A DNA stretch of 50,160 bases from an uncultured Erwinia sp. (GTDB lineage: Bacteria; Pseudomonadota; Gammaproteobacteria; Enterobacterales; Enterobacteriaceae): positions 1 to 50,160 of the forward strand of contig CAMIKG010000035.1 in NCBI GenBank assembly GCA_946221915.1. Reading direction: 5' to 3'. This document shows positions 15,445-23,016 of the stretch, in pieces (within the stretch, counting starts at the first letter, position 1; each line of letters opens with the position of its first letter). A program made the translations under genes and the position numbers. Under the pieces are notes generated by a model. It did no database searches and was not told where the DNA came from. It saw only the letters and a program-made list of their open reading frames with translations.

Positions 15445-16662
15445 TCAGATTATTTTCTGTTCCGGCCAGGCAACGGCTGGCACGCTGTTTAATGCCGGGC
15501 GTGCAAACAGGAAACCCTGGAAGTGAGAAATCCCGGCGGACTCCAGCCACATCCACTCTTCGGCTTGCTCGACGCCTTCGGCAATTACGGCAATTTCCAG
15601 CGCCGAACAGCATTTTATCAGCGCCTGAATAATCGCCTGTTTCGGTCCGCTTTTATGCACGTTACGCACAATCGACAGATCGATTTTAATCTTCTCTGGC
15701 TGGAAGCGCGCCAGCAGCGAAAGTCCGCCAAAACCAGCACCAAAATCATCCAGCGCGAAACTAATGCCAGCGGATTTGAGCTGTTTGACGGCGCTTTCAA
15801 ACTCATCGATGCGCGAAATGATCTCATTCTCGGTGACTTCCACCACGACCTGCTCCGGCACCAGTCCGTTGACGGCTATCTCCTGCAGCAGAAAATCGAC
15901 CGCGCCGGGAACCACCACCAGCGACATTGGCAGCAGGTTAATGGCAAGAGTTTGCCCCGGTTTGAGTAAGTCGCGGGCTAACGCAAAAGCGCGCTTTTTC
16001 GATTGCAGGTCGGCAGTGTAGACCTCGTCCTGGCTAAAACGGGCGAAATACTCGGCGGGGGAGCCACCGTCCTCATCACGTACCAGCGCTTCAAGCGACA
16101 CAGTGTGCTGCGCTAGCGGGTCGACAATAGGCTGGAAAGCAAAATCGCATCCTCCGTTCACCCGCGGCTGAACGTCACCGGCGATAAGTACATCTTCGTC
16201 AATGACAAACTTCCAGTGATGGGCAGGGGGAATTTCGAAGTAATTTTCCCTTTCGCGTGATTCCACAAAGGTGCGCAGGAACTGCAGCGCGCGGTCATCA
16301 TAGGTCAGCTGATATTTTGACGTGCCTTTGTCCAGTACCGCCTGAAGTACACTGCCTGCGTTATACTGGCGCAGGTCAAACAGTTCCATACCAACATTGC
16401 CAAAACGTCGTGCAGGGGCGTAATCGCGCATTAACTCCACCAGATTATGATGGCGATGATCAGCGCAGATAGCCTCATAGACGGAATTCACCGACTTCTC
16501 CGGGCCTTCGAGCAGCTGGAAAAAGTGGGTGCCGTTGAACAACAGAATACCGGTAACGTCCAGCAATCCATTTTTGCGATTGGCTTTCCCTGCCATCAGT
16601 TCCAGTTCTTTTATTGGGAGATTATCCGCGAGATGGCTGCGGTAAATGATAGTGGACAGCAT
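15445..16662 (-). CDS. bluF: Blue-light sensing BLUF-EAL protein (BluF-like)
   Basis: A 405-residue protein (E. coli BluF 403). The BLUF domain (1-95) has Tyr7, Asn31 and Gln49, the flavin hydrogen-bond residues. The EAL domain (about 170-400) keeps the full c-di-GMP phosphodiesterase set: Glu191 in LEALVR, Asn242 in INLLP, Glu275/278 in VEVTENE, Asp305-Asp306 in DDFGAG, Lys326 in KIKID, Glu362 in AEGVE and Gln382 in FQGFLF. E. coli BluF has lost several of these and binds the repressor BluR instead. Here an active light-controlled phosphodiesterase, as in Klebsiella BlrP1, is likely. No bluR gene is in the window. It lies downstream of an AriR-like gene on the same strand. Confidence 0.9.
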   Translation of the reverse strand: MLSTIIYRSHLADNLPIKELELMAGKANRKNGLLDVTGILLFNGTHFFQLLEGPEKSVNSVYEAICADHRHHNLVELMRDYAPARRFGNVGMELFDLRQYNAGSVLQAVLDKGTSKYQLTYDDRALQFLRTFVESRERENYFEIPPAHHWKFVIDEDVLIAGDVQPRVNGGCDFAFQPIVDPLAQHTVSLEALVRDEDGGSPAEYFARFSQDEVYTADLQSKKRAFALARDLLKPGQTLAINLLPMSLVVVPGAVDFLLQEIAVNGLVPEQVVVEVTENEIISRIDEFESAVKQLKSAGISFALDDFGAGFGGLSLLARFQPEKIKIDLSIVRNVHKSGPKQAIIQALIKCCSALEIAVIAEGVEQAEEWMWLESAGISHFQGFLFARPALNSVPAVAWPEQKII

Positions 16663-16772
16663 GATGTTTCCAGGGATTGCAAGAGAGGCTTCTAGAGTAG
16701 CAGATGCGTGTCATTATTGATGTCTTTTTACCACGGAGTTGACAATAAAATGACGAATAACTGGCTGCATCA

Positions 16773-16800
16773 TTAAAAAAATGCCCCTAAGCTAAGGGGC
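16773..16800 (-). terminator. Intrinsic terminator after the AriR-like gene
   Basis: On the minus strand GCCCCT-TAGCTT-AGGGGC is followed by A and seven T. It separates the AriR-like gene from bluF. Confidence 0.85.
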
Positions 16801-16863
16801 GAAATCTAAGGGAAGCAGAGGAGCATCCTGCTCTGGCTAAACAACAGTGGAGACGGCTACCTG

Positions 16864-17121
16864 TTACGGCGTAATGTCATCTGGCGTGCGCTGGACAACG
16901 ATCTCCAGCGCCTGGCGATAAATATCCTGTTTTACAACGTCTTTTTCAATTTCGAGTCGTTCGATCAGCGCAATAATAATGTCTTTATTGCTGACACTGG
17001 ATTTACTGGCAACCAGTTCAGCGAAAACCTCATTAACGACATTTTGCTCACTGGCAAATTGCTTACCCTGACTTTTGAAATACTGTGAAATCTCAGACTC
17101 TGCATCGAAGATGGTTTGCAT
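16864..17121 (-). CDS. YmgB/AriR family biofilm and acid-resistance regulator
   Basis: An 85-residue helical protein like E. coli AriR (YmgB, 88 residues) and its paralogues YmgA/YcgZ. Shared features are the middle SNKDIIIALIERLE (E. coli NNKNIILSLIHSLE) and the end RQALEIVVQRTPDD. These proteins dimerise and act on the Rcs pathway, biofilm matrix and acid resistance. In E. coli, ycgZ-ymgAB-ymgC sits beside bluF and is controlled by light through BluR; here a single family member precedes bluF. The start at 17121 is set by AGGATTAATC before ATG. A possible leader terminator lies 80 bases upstream. Confidence 0.82.
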   Translation of the reverse strand: MQTIFDAESEISQYFKSQGKQFASEQNVVNEVFAELVASKSSVSNKDIIIALIERLEIEKDVVKQDIYRQALEIVVQRTPDDITP

Positions 17122-17199
17122 GATTAATCCTGTTAGTAAGCAATACACAGAACCAGGCACAGCTCGTTTGACGAAATATGTGACAGAGTAGTGCGTCAG

Positions 17200-17284
17200 A
17201 AAAAAAACCTCTGAAGGTGGAAATCCACAACACCTTCAGAGGCGGCGCAATGCACCATTCGTTACTAGCGACTCAAGGTCGCCT
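17200..17284 (-). ncRNA. Candidate small RNA or transcription attenuator upstream of the AriR-like gene
   Basis: On the minus strand a sigma-70-like promoter (17318-17291) is followed by about 85 bases holding a hairpin GCGAC-CTTGA-GTCGC (17281-17267), then a perfect 12-bp stem CCTCTGAAGGTG/CACCTTCAGAGG (17242-17208) and an eight-T run. No annotated gene ends just upstream, so the strong terminator needs a transcript of its own. Either it is a free small RNA or it is an attenuator in the leader of the AriR-like gene, whose ATG is about 80 bases further on. I know of no matching family. Confidence 0.55.
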
Positions 17285-17290
17285 GTAAAA

Positions 17291-17318
17291 CCTATACAAT
17301 GAATGATGAATTGTACAA
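17291..17318 (-). promoter_or_regulatory. Putative sigma-70 promoter of the candidate small RNA
   Basis: On the minus strand TTGTAC (17318-17313), a 16-base spacer and TATAGG (17296-17291). The -35 lies within a palindrome TTGTACAA, repeated as TTGTGCAA 15 bases away (17326-17335), which could bind a regulator. Confidence 0.45.
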
Positions 17319-17335
17319 TTAATTTTTGTGCAATT

Positions 17336-17603
17336 GGTGTGGTCAGACCTCTTTGTGGCTTAAGTTTCGAATTTTCATTAAAAATTTTGAATAATTAGCG
17401 GCTTGCTGGCGGGTTTGAGGCTGTAAAAGGAATTTTTCTGCTGAAATCTGTTAACTATTTTGAATGATTGTTTGCGCCAGTTATAATTGATTAGCGAGGC
17501 TAACTGGCGGCGAAGTTGTACAAGTTTGCTGTACCACTCCGCAACAGAGACGGAGCGTGGGGAGGGCGTTTTTTTGCAGATATGAAATCGCGGGCCATTT
17601 CAC
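17336..17603. other. Intergenic stretch with several inverted repeats
   Basis: No gene is seen. The plus strand holds a perfect 9-bp inverted repeat CGCCAGTTA/TAACTGGCG (17475-17509), a GTAC/GTAC pair, a CTCCG/CGGAG hairpin near 17537-17555 and a seven-T run (17570-17576). Together this could be a second structured RNA on the plus strand, but no clear promoter was found. Confidence 0.35.
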
Positions 17604-18074
17604 TTACAGCAGCTTATTCATATTAAAACCGGTAATCTGATAGCCATTGGACTCATAGACTTGTCTGGCCCGGTCATTACCTGCGGCCACGCGCAATTTA
17701 ATTTGCGTAAAACCATCCCGGGCGAGTGAAGTTTCCAGGCACTTCATCGCGGCGCTGCCCAGCCCTTTATTGCGCTGTGCTGGCGACAGGTAAAAATCGT
17801 AGATAAACGCTGATTTTGTCTCTGGGTCTGGCTTGTACCATAAATAGCCAATGTGTACCTCGGCGATATTCTCACGCAGAAAAATACTCATTAAACAGTG
17901 ACCGGCACTGTTTTCGCCATCAGGCAGACTGGTGGCAATTTCACTGCGTGCCTGCAGCAATGCCTGCTGATGTGTTAAGCGGTAATTAAGCACTATTTCG
18001 CTGGCATAATCGGGAATGAAATATGTCAGAAAATCGGCAAACTCCTCGCCTGACATCGGTTTTAACGAAACCAT
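17604..18074 (-). CDS. GNAT family N-acetyltransferase
   Basis: A 156-residue GNAT enzyme. The core acetyl-CoA motif A is AFIYDFYLSPAQRNKGLGSAAMKCLE, with the pyrophosphate-binding Q-R-N-K-G-L-G. Motif B is DRARQVYESNGYQITGFNM. Up to about residue 80 the acceptor-binding part is variable, so the substrate cannot be named. GGAGGGACA precedes the ATG. It is divergent from the Rid gene; the two starts are about 77 bases apart. Confidence 0.85.
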   Translation of the reverse strand: MVSLKPMSGEEFADFLTYFIPDYASEIVLNYRLTHQQALLQARSEIATSLPDGENSAGHCLMSIFLRENIAEVHIGYLWYKPDPETKSAFIYDFYLSPAQRNKGLGSAAMKCLETSLARDGFTQIKLRVAAGNDRARQVYESNGYQITGFNMNKLL

Positions 18075-18151
18075 TGTCCCTCCGAAGGACTCATTTTTTT
18101 GTCACAAATGTTATGTTAACTCTTTTTCCATGGAACTCACAGGAGCCGTCT

Positions 18152-18532
18152 ATGACCCTGCTAACACGCAAAAATTATCCGGAACTTAGCAACGTCAACG
18201 CGCCATATGTTCATGCGGTACGCCACCACCACACGCTGTATGTTTCCGGTCTGACGGCCTTTGGCACCGCTGCGCAGGGGCAACCCCTCGCCGCACAGGC
18301 CAGTGAGATTTTTCGCCAGTTACACCAGGTTGCCGCAGCGGAACAGATTTCACTGCAGAATCTGATCAAAGTGACCATTTTTGTCACCTCGCTTGATGAA
18401 CTGGCTTCGCTGCGCGAAGTATTGTTCGCTAATTTTGGCGAGCATCTGCCAGCCAGTTCGCTGGTGCAGATCAGCGCGCTATTCTCGCCCGATCTCAATG
18501 TGGAAATTGAAGCCATACTGGCTCTGAAGTGA
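18152..18532 (+). CDS. Rid family protein without the deaminase arginine
   Basis: A 126-residue Rid (YjgF/YER057c/UK114) protein with the family pattern LYVSGLTAFG, VTIFVTSLDELASLREV and NVEIEAILALK. RidA hydrolyses reactive enamines/imines from PLP enzymes and needs an arginine in the FPARS motif. Here that position is Ser102 (LPASSLVQIS), so the protein belongs to a Rid subgroup other than archetypal RidA and should not have imine deaminase activity by the known mechanism. The start at 18152 follows CACAGGAG. A terminator follows directly. Confidence 0.85.
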   Translation: MTLLTRKNYPELSNVNAPYVHAVRHHHTLYVSGLTAFGTAAQGQPLAAQASEIFRQLHQVAAAEQISLQNLIKVTIFVTSLDELASLREVLFANFGEHLPASSLVQISALFSPDLNVEIEAILALK

Positions 18533-18538
18533 GCCCTG

Positions 18539-18562
18539 AGCCTGCTGTGGCAGGCTTTTTTT
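18539..18562 (+). terminator. Intrinsic terminator after the Rid gene
   Basis: AGCCTGC-TGTG-GCAGGCT followed by a seven-T run, starting 6 bases after the stop codon. Confidence 0.9.
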
Positions 18563-18671
18563 GTCGTGCCTGATGTCCCCAGAAGCACCGCGTCAGCAAT
18601 CTCTGCTGAAACGCGTTGTGCCGCCATTAACTTATTGATAAATTGCTTTTTTTCACGGAACGAACGCTTAT

Positions 18672-19391
18672 ATGAAATCCTCTCTATTTCTGTTAGTGCC
18701 CGTGTTTATGTTGGCGGCATGCGATAGCAAAGAGCAATATTCGAACAGCAATTTACTGGCGCTGTCTGCGCTGTATGATTTCGAAGCGGTAAAAGGCAAC
18801 GTCAGGGAACTGAATCAGACGCTGTATAATGTGAAGGATGAAATCGTCCATCAGGTTGTGGCGCGTTTTGAGCCAAACGGCTGCGTCAGCGAGCTGATAC
18901 TCGACAGTAAAATGTACGGTAAAGCGCATCTGACAAAGCAAGAGCAGCAACTGACAGGCACAGAGCAGGGCAGCGAGGTGGTGTTTGCCCTCGGTGATAA
19001 GTGTGAAATTCTCAGTAAAAGATTTACCCGCCTGAGTGATAACTATACCTATCAGTACGATGATCGGGCGCGTCTCCAGTCCCTGTTTTATTCCGTGACC
19101 GGGCTGACGCGTCACTTTACCTGGAATGAACAGGGGCTGCTGACCAGAACGAAAAGCACCATTGGCGAGCAGGTGATTGATGAAGTGATCCAGCAGTACG
19201 CCGACCCGCTGCATAAACCAGCGGATTACCGCTCTGAAACCCACTCGCTGGCGGGCAACACGATCATCGATATGCGCTGTCAGTATCAGGGCGTGGTGCC
19301 GCACTCCTGCGAGGTGGTCAAACAGGCCACTGCAAACGAAGCTGAAGAAAAATTCCACGCCAGCATTGCGGTGGCTTTTTACCCGCACTAA
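18672..19391 (+). CDS. YnfC-like lipoprotein (UPF0257)
   Basis: A 239-residue lipoprotein with signal sequence MKSSLFLLVPVFMLAAC and lipobox LAAC (Cys17). Length and layout match E. coli YnfC (236): an N-terminal FDF-like segment (LYDFEAVKGNVRELNQTL), a cysteine-containing middle (GDKCEILSKRF), TYQYDDRARL and a CQY...HSCEV cysteine pair near the C-terminus. The residue after Cys17 is Asp, the usual sign for retention in the inner membrane. Function is unknown. Assignment to the family is by resemblance and moderately sure. Confidence 0.7.
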   Translation: MKSSLFLLVPVFMLAACDSKEQYSNSNLLALSALYDFEAVKGNVRELNQTLYNVKDEIVHQVVARFEPNGCVSELILDSKMYGKAHLTKQEQQLTGTEQGSEVVFALGDKCEILSKRFTRLSDNYTYQYDDRARLQSLFYSVTGLTRHFTWNEQGLLTRTKSTIGEQVIDEVIQQYADPLHKPADYRSETHSLAGNTIIDMRCQYQGVVPHSCEVVKQATANEAEEKFHASIAVAFYPH

Positions 19392-19435
19392 CCGGGCAGA
19401 GCAGCGAAGAACGCTGGTCTGCCATCATGACAGGA

Positions 19436-20200
19436 TTATGCCTGCTTCGGCTGACCATTAGAGGCCGTCAGTCCACCGTCAACCGGTAAATTCACGCCGG
19501 TAATATAACGGGCGTCATCGCTGGCAAGAAAAGCGATTGCACTGGCGATATCGTCGGGTTCGCCGGCGCGTCCCAGCGCAATACGTTCGTTAAACTTATT
19601 CAGCAGTTGCTGATTGTTTTGCATATCATCCGTCAGTTCGGTACGGGTAAATCCCGGGCAAATTGCATTGATGCGCACCCCGTCTTCACCATAATCCATC
19701 GCCAGTGAGCGGGTGAAGTTGGTAACCGCGCCTTTCGCCGCATTATAAACACTCATGCCCCAGTCGCCGCCAAGACCGGAAACGGACGAAATATTCACCA
19801 TGTTCCCTTTGCTTTTCAGCAGTGCGGGCAGGAAGTAATGCGCGCAGTGGAACACCCCATCAAGGTCGACGCTCATCACTTTCTTCCAGTCGTCGAGCGA
19901 AATTTCATGAATACGCCCCTGGACGACCACGCCTGCGTTATTGACCAGCACATTGACATGACCATATTTTTCCAGTACCGCGTGCGACAGCGCGTCGACA
20001 GCATCGGCTTTTGCGACGTCGCAGGTCGCCACCAGATGCTCACCGTGATCCAGTGTCGCCAGCGTTTTCTCCAGTTTTTCCCGCGTACGGCCAACCAGCA
20101 CCACGGAAGCGCCTTCGCTGGCGAAGCGTTTTGCGGTAGCTGCGCCAATTCCGGAACCTGCCCCTGTCACCACCACCACTTTGTGTGTAAATCGTGCCAT
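19436..20200 (-). CDS. SDR family oxidoreductase
   Basis: A 254-residue classical short-chain dehydrogenase/reductase. Cofactor motif TGAGSGIG (about 13-20), NNAG, catalytic Ser in NISSVSG and YxxxK in YNAAK, with PGFTRTEL after it. The residue after beta-2 is Arg (VGRTREK), which favours NADP(H). The product resembles 3-oxoacyl-ACP reductase-like or sugar/alcohol dehydrogenases; the substrate cannot be told. ATG 20200 has an ideal AGGAGG six bases upstream; a GTG at 20206 is less likely. Confidence 0.9.
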   Translation of the reverse strand: MARFTHKVVVVTGAGSGIGAATAKRFASEGASVVLVGRTREKLEKTLATLDHGEHLVATCDVAKADAVDALSHAVLEKYGHVNVLVNNAGVVVQGRIHEISLDDWKKVMSVDLDGVFHCAHYFLPALLKSKGNMVNISSVSGLGGDWGMSVYNAAKGAVTNFTRSLAMDYGEDGVRINAICPGFTRTELTDDMQNNQQLLNKFNERIALGRAGEPDDIASAIAFLASDDARYITGVNLPVDGGLTASNGQPKQA

Positions 20201-20457
20201 TTTCACCTCCTGTTAAATGTCTTTTTCGAACAGCAACGTACTGGTAACCCTGGCAGCCGAAAGCGTGCTGGCAAGTGCGGGTGCCGCAATGCTAATATAA
20301 CTATCTGTTAATAATGGATTTTATTAACGTTAAAAAATGTTAATGGCGACAGGGGCAGCAACAAACCCCACGGAATAGTCCGGGTTTGGCGTCGGCAGGC
20401 AGGTTGTCAGGCCGCGATCGACTAGACTTATTTCACTGGACGCAACAGGAGATGACC

Positions 20458-20661
20458 ATGACACAACATCATAAAACCAATCAGCAACGCAAAAACGAAG
20501 GTGATGTCCATAAAGGCTTGCCAGAAAACGCGCCACACAGTGGCAATGCCTATGAAGAAGACGATCATCCAGCGAAAGACGCGCCGAAAGATCATGGTGA
20601 AATTCCGCGTAAAAATGATGACAGCCAGGATGACAAGAAAGATCCGTTTGAGGCCAGCTGA
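20458..20661 (+). CDS. Small, highly charged hypothetical protein
   Basis: A 67-residue hydrophilic protein rich in Asp, Lys, His and Asn (for example DDHPAKDAPKDHGEIPRKND), probably disordered. It has no cysteine and no signal peptide. The start is set by CAGGAG six bases upstream. I do not recognise a family; the composition resembles small stress-associated hydrophilic proteins, but that is only a comparison. A cupin gene follows 63 bases downstream on the same strand. Confidence 0.6.
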   Translation: MTQHHKTNQQRKNEGDVHKGLPENAPHSGNAYEEDDHPAKDAPKDHGEIPRKNDDSQDDKKDPFEAS

Positions 20662-20724
20662 CAACGCGGCTGTGCACGGTCAATAACAGATCTGCAGGCT
20701 ATCCACTCAGCGACAGGAGGAAAG

Positions 20725-20997
20725 ATGAAAGAAGCCGATTATCGTACCGCGCTGGCGGAGAAAGGATTCGATGAGCCGGTGCTGGTAAAACGCGATGGCG
20801 ATGCGCCTCTCGCTGGTCATACGCATCCTTTTGAAGCTATGGCCTATATTCTTGAGGGTGAAATTACCATCATCACGGAAGAGAGCGCGAAGACCTATCA
20901 CGCCGGTGAGGTGTTCCACTTACAGTCGAATGAGTTTCATCGTGAAGAGTTTGGCCCCGCAGGGGTGACCTATCTTTCCGGCCGCAAAAGCCTCTAA
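20725..20997 (+). CDS. Small cupin-domain protein
   Basis: A 90-residue single-domain cupin. Motif 1 is GHTHPFEAMAYILEGE, giving two His and one Glu metal ligands. Motif 2 (AGEVFHLQSNEFHRE) supplies the remaining His. Such proteins bind a metal and often a small ligand; the reaction is unknown. AGGAGGAAAG precedes the ATG. The upstream small-protein gene lies in the same direction. Confidence 0.85.
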   Translation: MKEADYRTALAEKGFDEPVLVKRDGDAPLAGHTHPFEAMAYILEGEITIITEESAKTYHAGEVFHLQSNEFHREEFGPAGVTYLSGRKSL

Positions 20998-21113
20998 ATA
21001 TTGAACAGCACCAGCCGCCTGCGGGCGGCTGACAGCCGTGCCTGTCTTTCCCTGCCTGCGCCTGTTATATTCTGTTTTTACGACCAAAAATTTATCTGTG
21101 AAAGGTATCAAAA

Positions 21114-21365
21114 ATGGGAACCATGATCGCCTTGCTGGGATTAATGCTGGGAGCCTGGGCGGTGCGCAGTATTTGTCTGACATCGCAAATCCTGTGGAAG
21201 AAAATTTGTCAGTCGGTGATCGCCGCCTGGTATTTCCTGGCGATTGGTGGGCTGGGTGGGACGCAGGAGGATAAAATTCCAATCGCCGTCGCGCTGATGC
21301 TGGCGGGAGCCGCGGTGGTATGGTTTCTGACGCGCCGGGCGAACGTAGCCGACAGACGCGGGTAA
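21114..21365 (+). CDS. Small membrane protein, unknown
   Basis: An 83-residue protein with three hydrophobic segments (IALLGLMLGAWAVRSI, SVIAAWYFLAIGGLGG, VALMLAGAAVVWFL) and a basic C-terminus (TRRANVADRRG), which places the tail in the cytoplasm. AAGGTATCAAAA precedes the ATG. No family is recognised. Confidence 0.6.
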   Translation: MGTMIALLGLMLGAWAVRSICLTSQILWKKICQSVIAAWYFLAIGGLGGTQEDKIPIAVALMLAGAAVVWFLTRRANVADRRG

Positions 21366-21467
21366 CGTTCAGTCTATATCTGCCACGCGCTGTGCTTTCA
21401 GGCTATGGCGTTGCAGAAATAAACGGGTGAACGGCGAATTTTGACACGCAGCAAATAAGCCGTTCGC

Positions 21468-21560
21468 TTACAGATAGTAATACCATGCAGCTATCACCAG
21501 CAGCCAGAAAGCGCCACAGCTGGTAAAGACTAAGGCCCATGCGGTGTGTTTAGTCATCAT
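21468..21560 (-). CDS. Very small membrane protein, YmiA-like
   Basis: A 30-residue frame with a single hydrophobic helix (TAWALVFTSCGAFWLLVIAA). The pattern AW-x-x-VF-x-x-S-x-x-FW resembles the helix of E. coli YmiA. It starts with two ATG codons and has only a weak ribosome site (AGAG). The rest of the gap up to the VirK-like gene shows no other frame. Reality of the gene rests on the pattern match alone. Confidence 0.5.
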   Translation of the reverse strand: MMTKHTAWALVFTSCGAFWLLVIAAWYYYL

Positions 21561-21821
21561 TGTTATTATTCTCTTTTTATTAAATTATCTCGTCTGTGCC
21601 ATCGGCAAGGATGACGCCTGGTGATGTGACACAGTTAACGGCAGTAAAACGAAAAACTTCAGTGCTTAAGTTAAATTTTTTTCACGCGGATTATTAACCC
21701 TCCGGCTTTATAAACAGAAAGACAACGCCGCCGAAATACCACCTTCAGCCTCAGCGTTATTCAGCCATTGTTTAATTTAGCCCTGTTGAAATATCGGAAA
21801 ATTCAACAGTGGTTGTTAATT

Positions 21822-22784
21822 ATGTCGCAAATTACATTATCTCATCGCTTGCCCGCGCCGATGAGCGGGATTGGCTTGTTTTTCTCGTTACTGAAGGGGG
21901 ACCTGAAGCCGGGGAACGCATGGCACAAAACAGGCTATCGGCTGAAATACGCTGCACGGGCTGTGCTGCTGCCTGCCTCCAGTTATGCTTTATTAAATCA
22001 CCTGGCGAGCAACCCAAACCTGCCGTTGATCCTGCAGGGGCAACCGGCATTGCCGTTAAAAATTTACCGCCCCTACCTGGCGGTGAACCTGGATCATCAG
22101 ACGGTTGTGCGGGCGCTGTATCAGCATTATCAGTTGCTGGAAAAATACCTGCCTGTAGCACAATTTGATGCCCACCTGACGGATGCGGGCATCACGCTGG
22201 CGCAGCTGGAAGGCAAAGAGGGCGAGCGTTATCGCATCCGTTTTCTGGCAATGGAGCAACTAAATAAAGAAGGTGAGGCGACGCTGCTGTTTGAAGATGC
22301 GCAGGGCGTCAGACTGGCAACGATCACCTTCAGTCTGTTCGATTATCAGCAGCAACAGACGTTATTTATCGGTGGTATGCAGGGCGCAGGGCCTGAAACG
22401 CCGCACCAGGCGATCCAGGAGGCGACCAAAGGCTGTCATGGATTGTTTCCGAAACGCTTGCTGATGCATGCGCTGTGCCACCTTGCGCCACACCTTGGCG
22501 TTGAACAGATTCTGGCGGCCGGTAATCAGACGCATATTTATCAGAGCTGGCGTTATCGCCGGAAGAAAAAAGCGCAGTTATTTGCGGATTACGATGAATT
22601 CTGGCTGTCACTGAATGGTGAAATGACAGAGGAGCAGCATTTTCGCCTGCCGTTGCAGATTGAACGCAAATCCCTTGAGGACGTCGCCAGCAAAAAGCGA
22701 GCCAGCTACCGTCGTCGTTATGCATTACTGGATAGCCTGGAGAGTCAGATTGACGCCGCGCTGCATTTTCCGGCGGGAAAATAA
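21822..22784 (+). CDS. VirK/YbjX family protein (DUF535)
   Basis: A 320-residue DUF535 protein, like E. coli YbjX (about 322) and Shigella/Salmonella VirK. Family signs are YRPYLAVNLDHQTVVRALYQHY, FIGGMQG, KGCHGLFPKRLLMHALCHLA and the strongly conserved FADYDEFWLSLNG near residues 255-267. VirK proteins act in envelope and antimicrobial-peptide resistance, often under PhoP. I saw no convincing PhoP box here. The listed start is the first ATG; a TTG 54 bases upstream is in frame. Confidence 0.85.
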   Translation: MSQITLSHRLPAPMSGIGLFFSLLKGDLKPGNAWHKTGYRLKYAARAVLLPASSYALLNHLASNPNLPLILQGQPALPLKIYRPYLAVNLDHQTVVRALYQHYQLLEKYLPVAQFDAHLTDAGITLAQLEGKEGERYRIRFLAMEQLNKEGEATLLFEDAQGVRLATITFSLFDYQQQQTLFIGGMQGAGPETPHQAIQEATKGCHGLFPKRLLMHALCHLAPHLGVEQILAAGNQTHIYQSWRYRRKKKAQLFADYDEFWLSLNGEMTEEQHFRLPLQIERKSLEDVASKKRASYRRRYALLDSLESQIDAALHFPAGK

Positions 22785-22795
22785 ACCGTGATCAA

Positions 22796-22903
22796 TTAAC
22801 CGATAAAAATCATATGCACCAGTCGGGCAATAACCTCCAGCAGTAAGATACTGCCGGCAAATATCAGCACTAATGTCAGAATAAATTGTTTACGTTCGTC
22901 CAT
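22796..22903 (-). CDS. Very small membrane protein, unknown
   Basis: A 35-residue frame (MDERKQFILTLVLIF, then a continuous hydrophobic helix) with AGAGAGG upstream of the ATG. Charged N-terminus plus one helix is typical of enterobacterial small membrane proteins. It is divergent from pphA. No family is recognised. Confidence 0.5.
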   Translation of the reverse strand: MDERKQFILTLVLIFAGSILLLEVIARLVHMIFIG

Positions 22904-23016
22904 ACTGGCAAAAACCTCTCTGCGCGCTGCCTGTATCTGCGGTTGCTATACTTTAAGAGTCTTCCGTTAAACAAAGTCTCAATATTGCAGATATGGCAGC
23001 GCAGGGTGGAGAGATG

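Noticed and set aside
17308..17335. TTGTACAATT repeats as a possible integrase attachment core
   Set aside because: No integrase gene or second copy at the far side of the variable region was seen.
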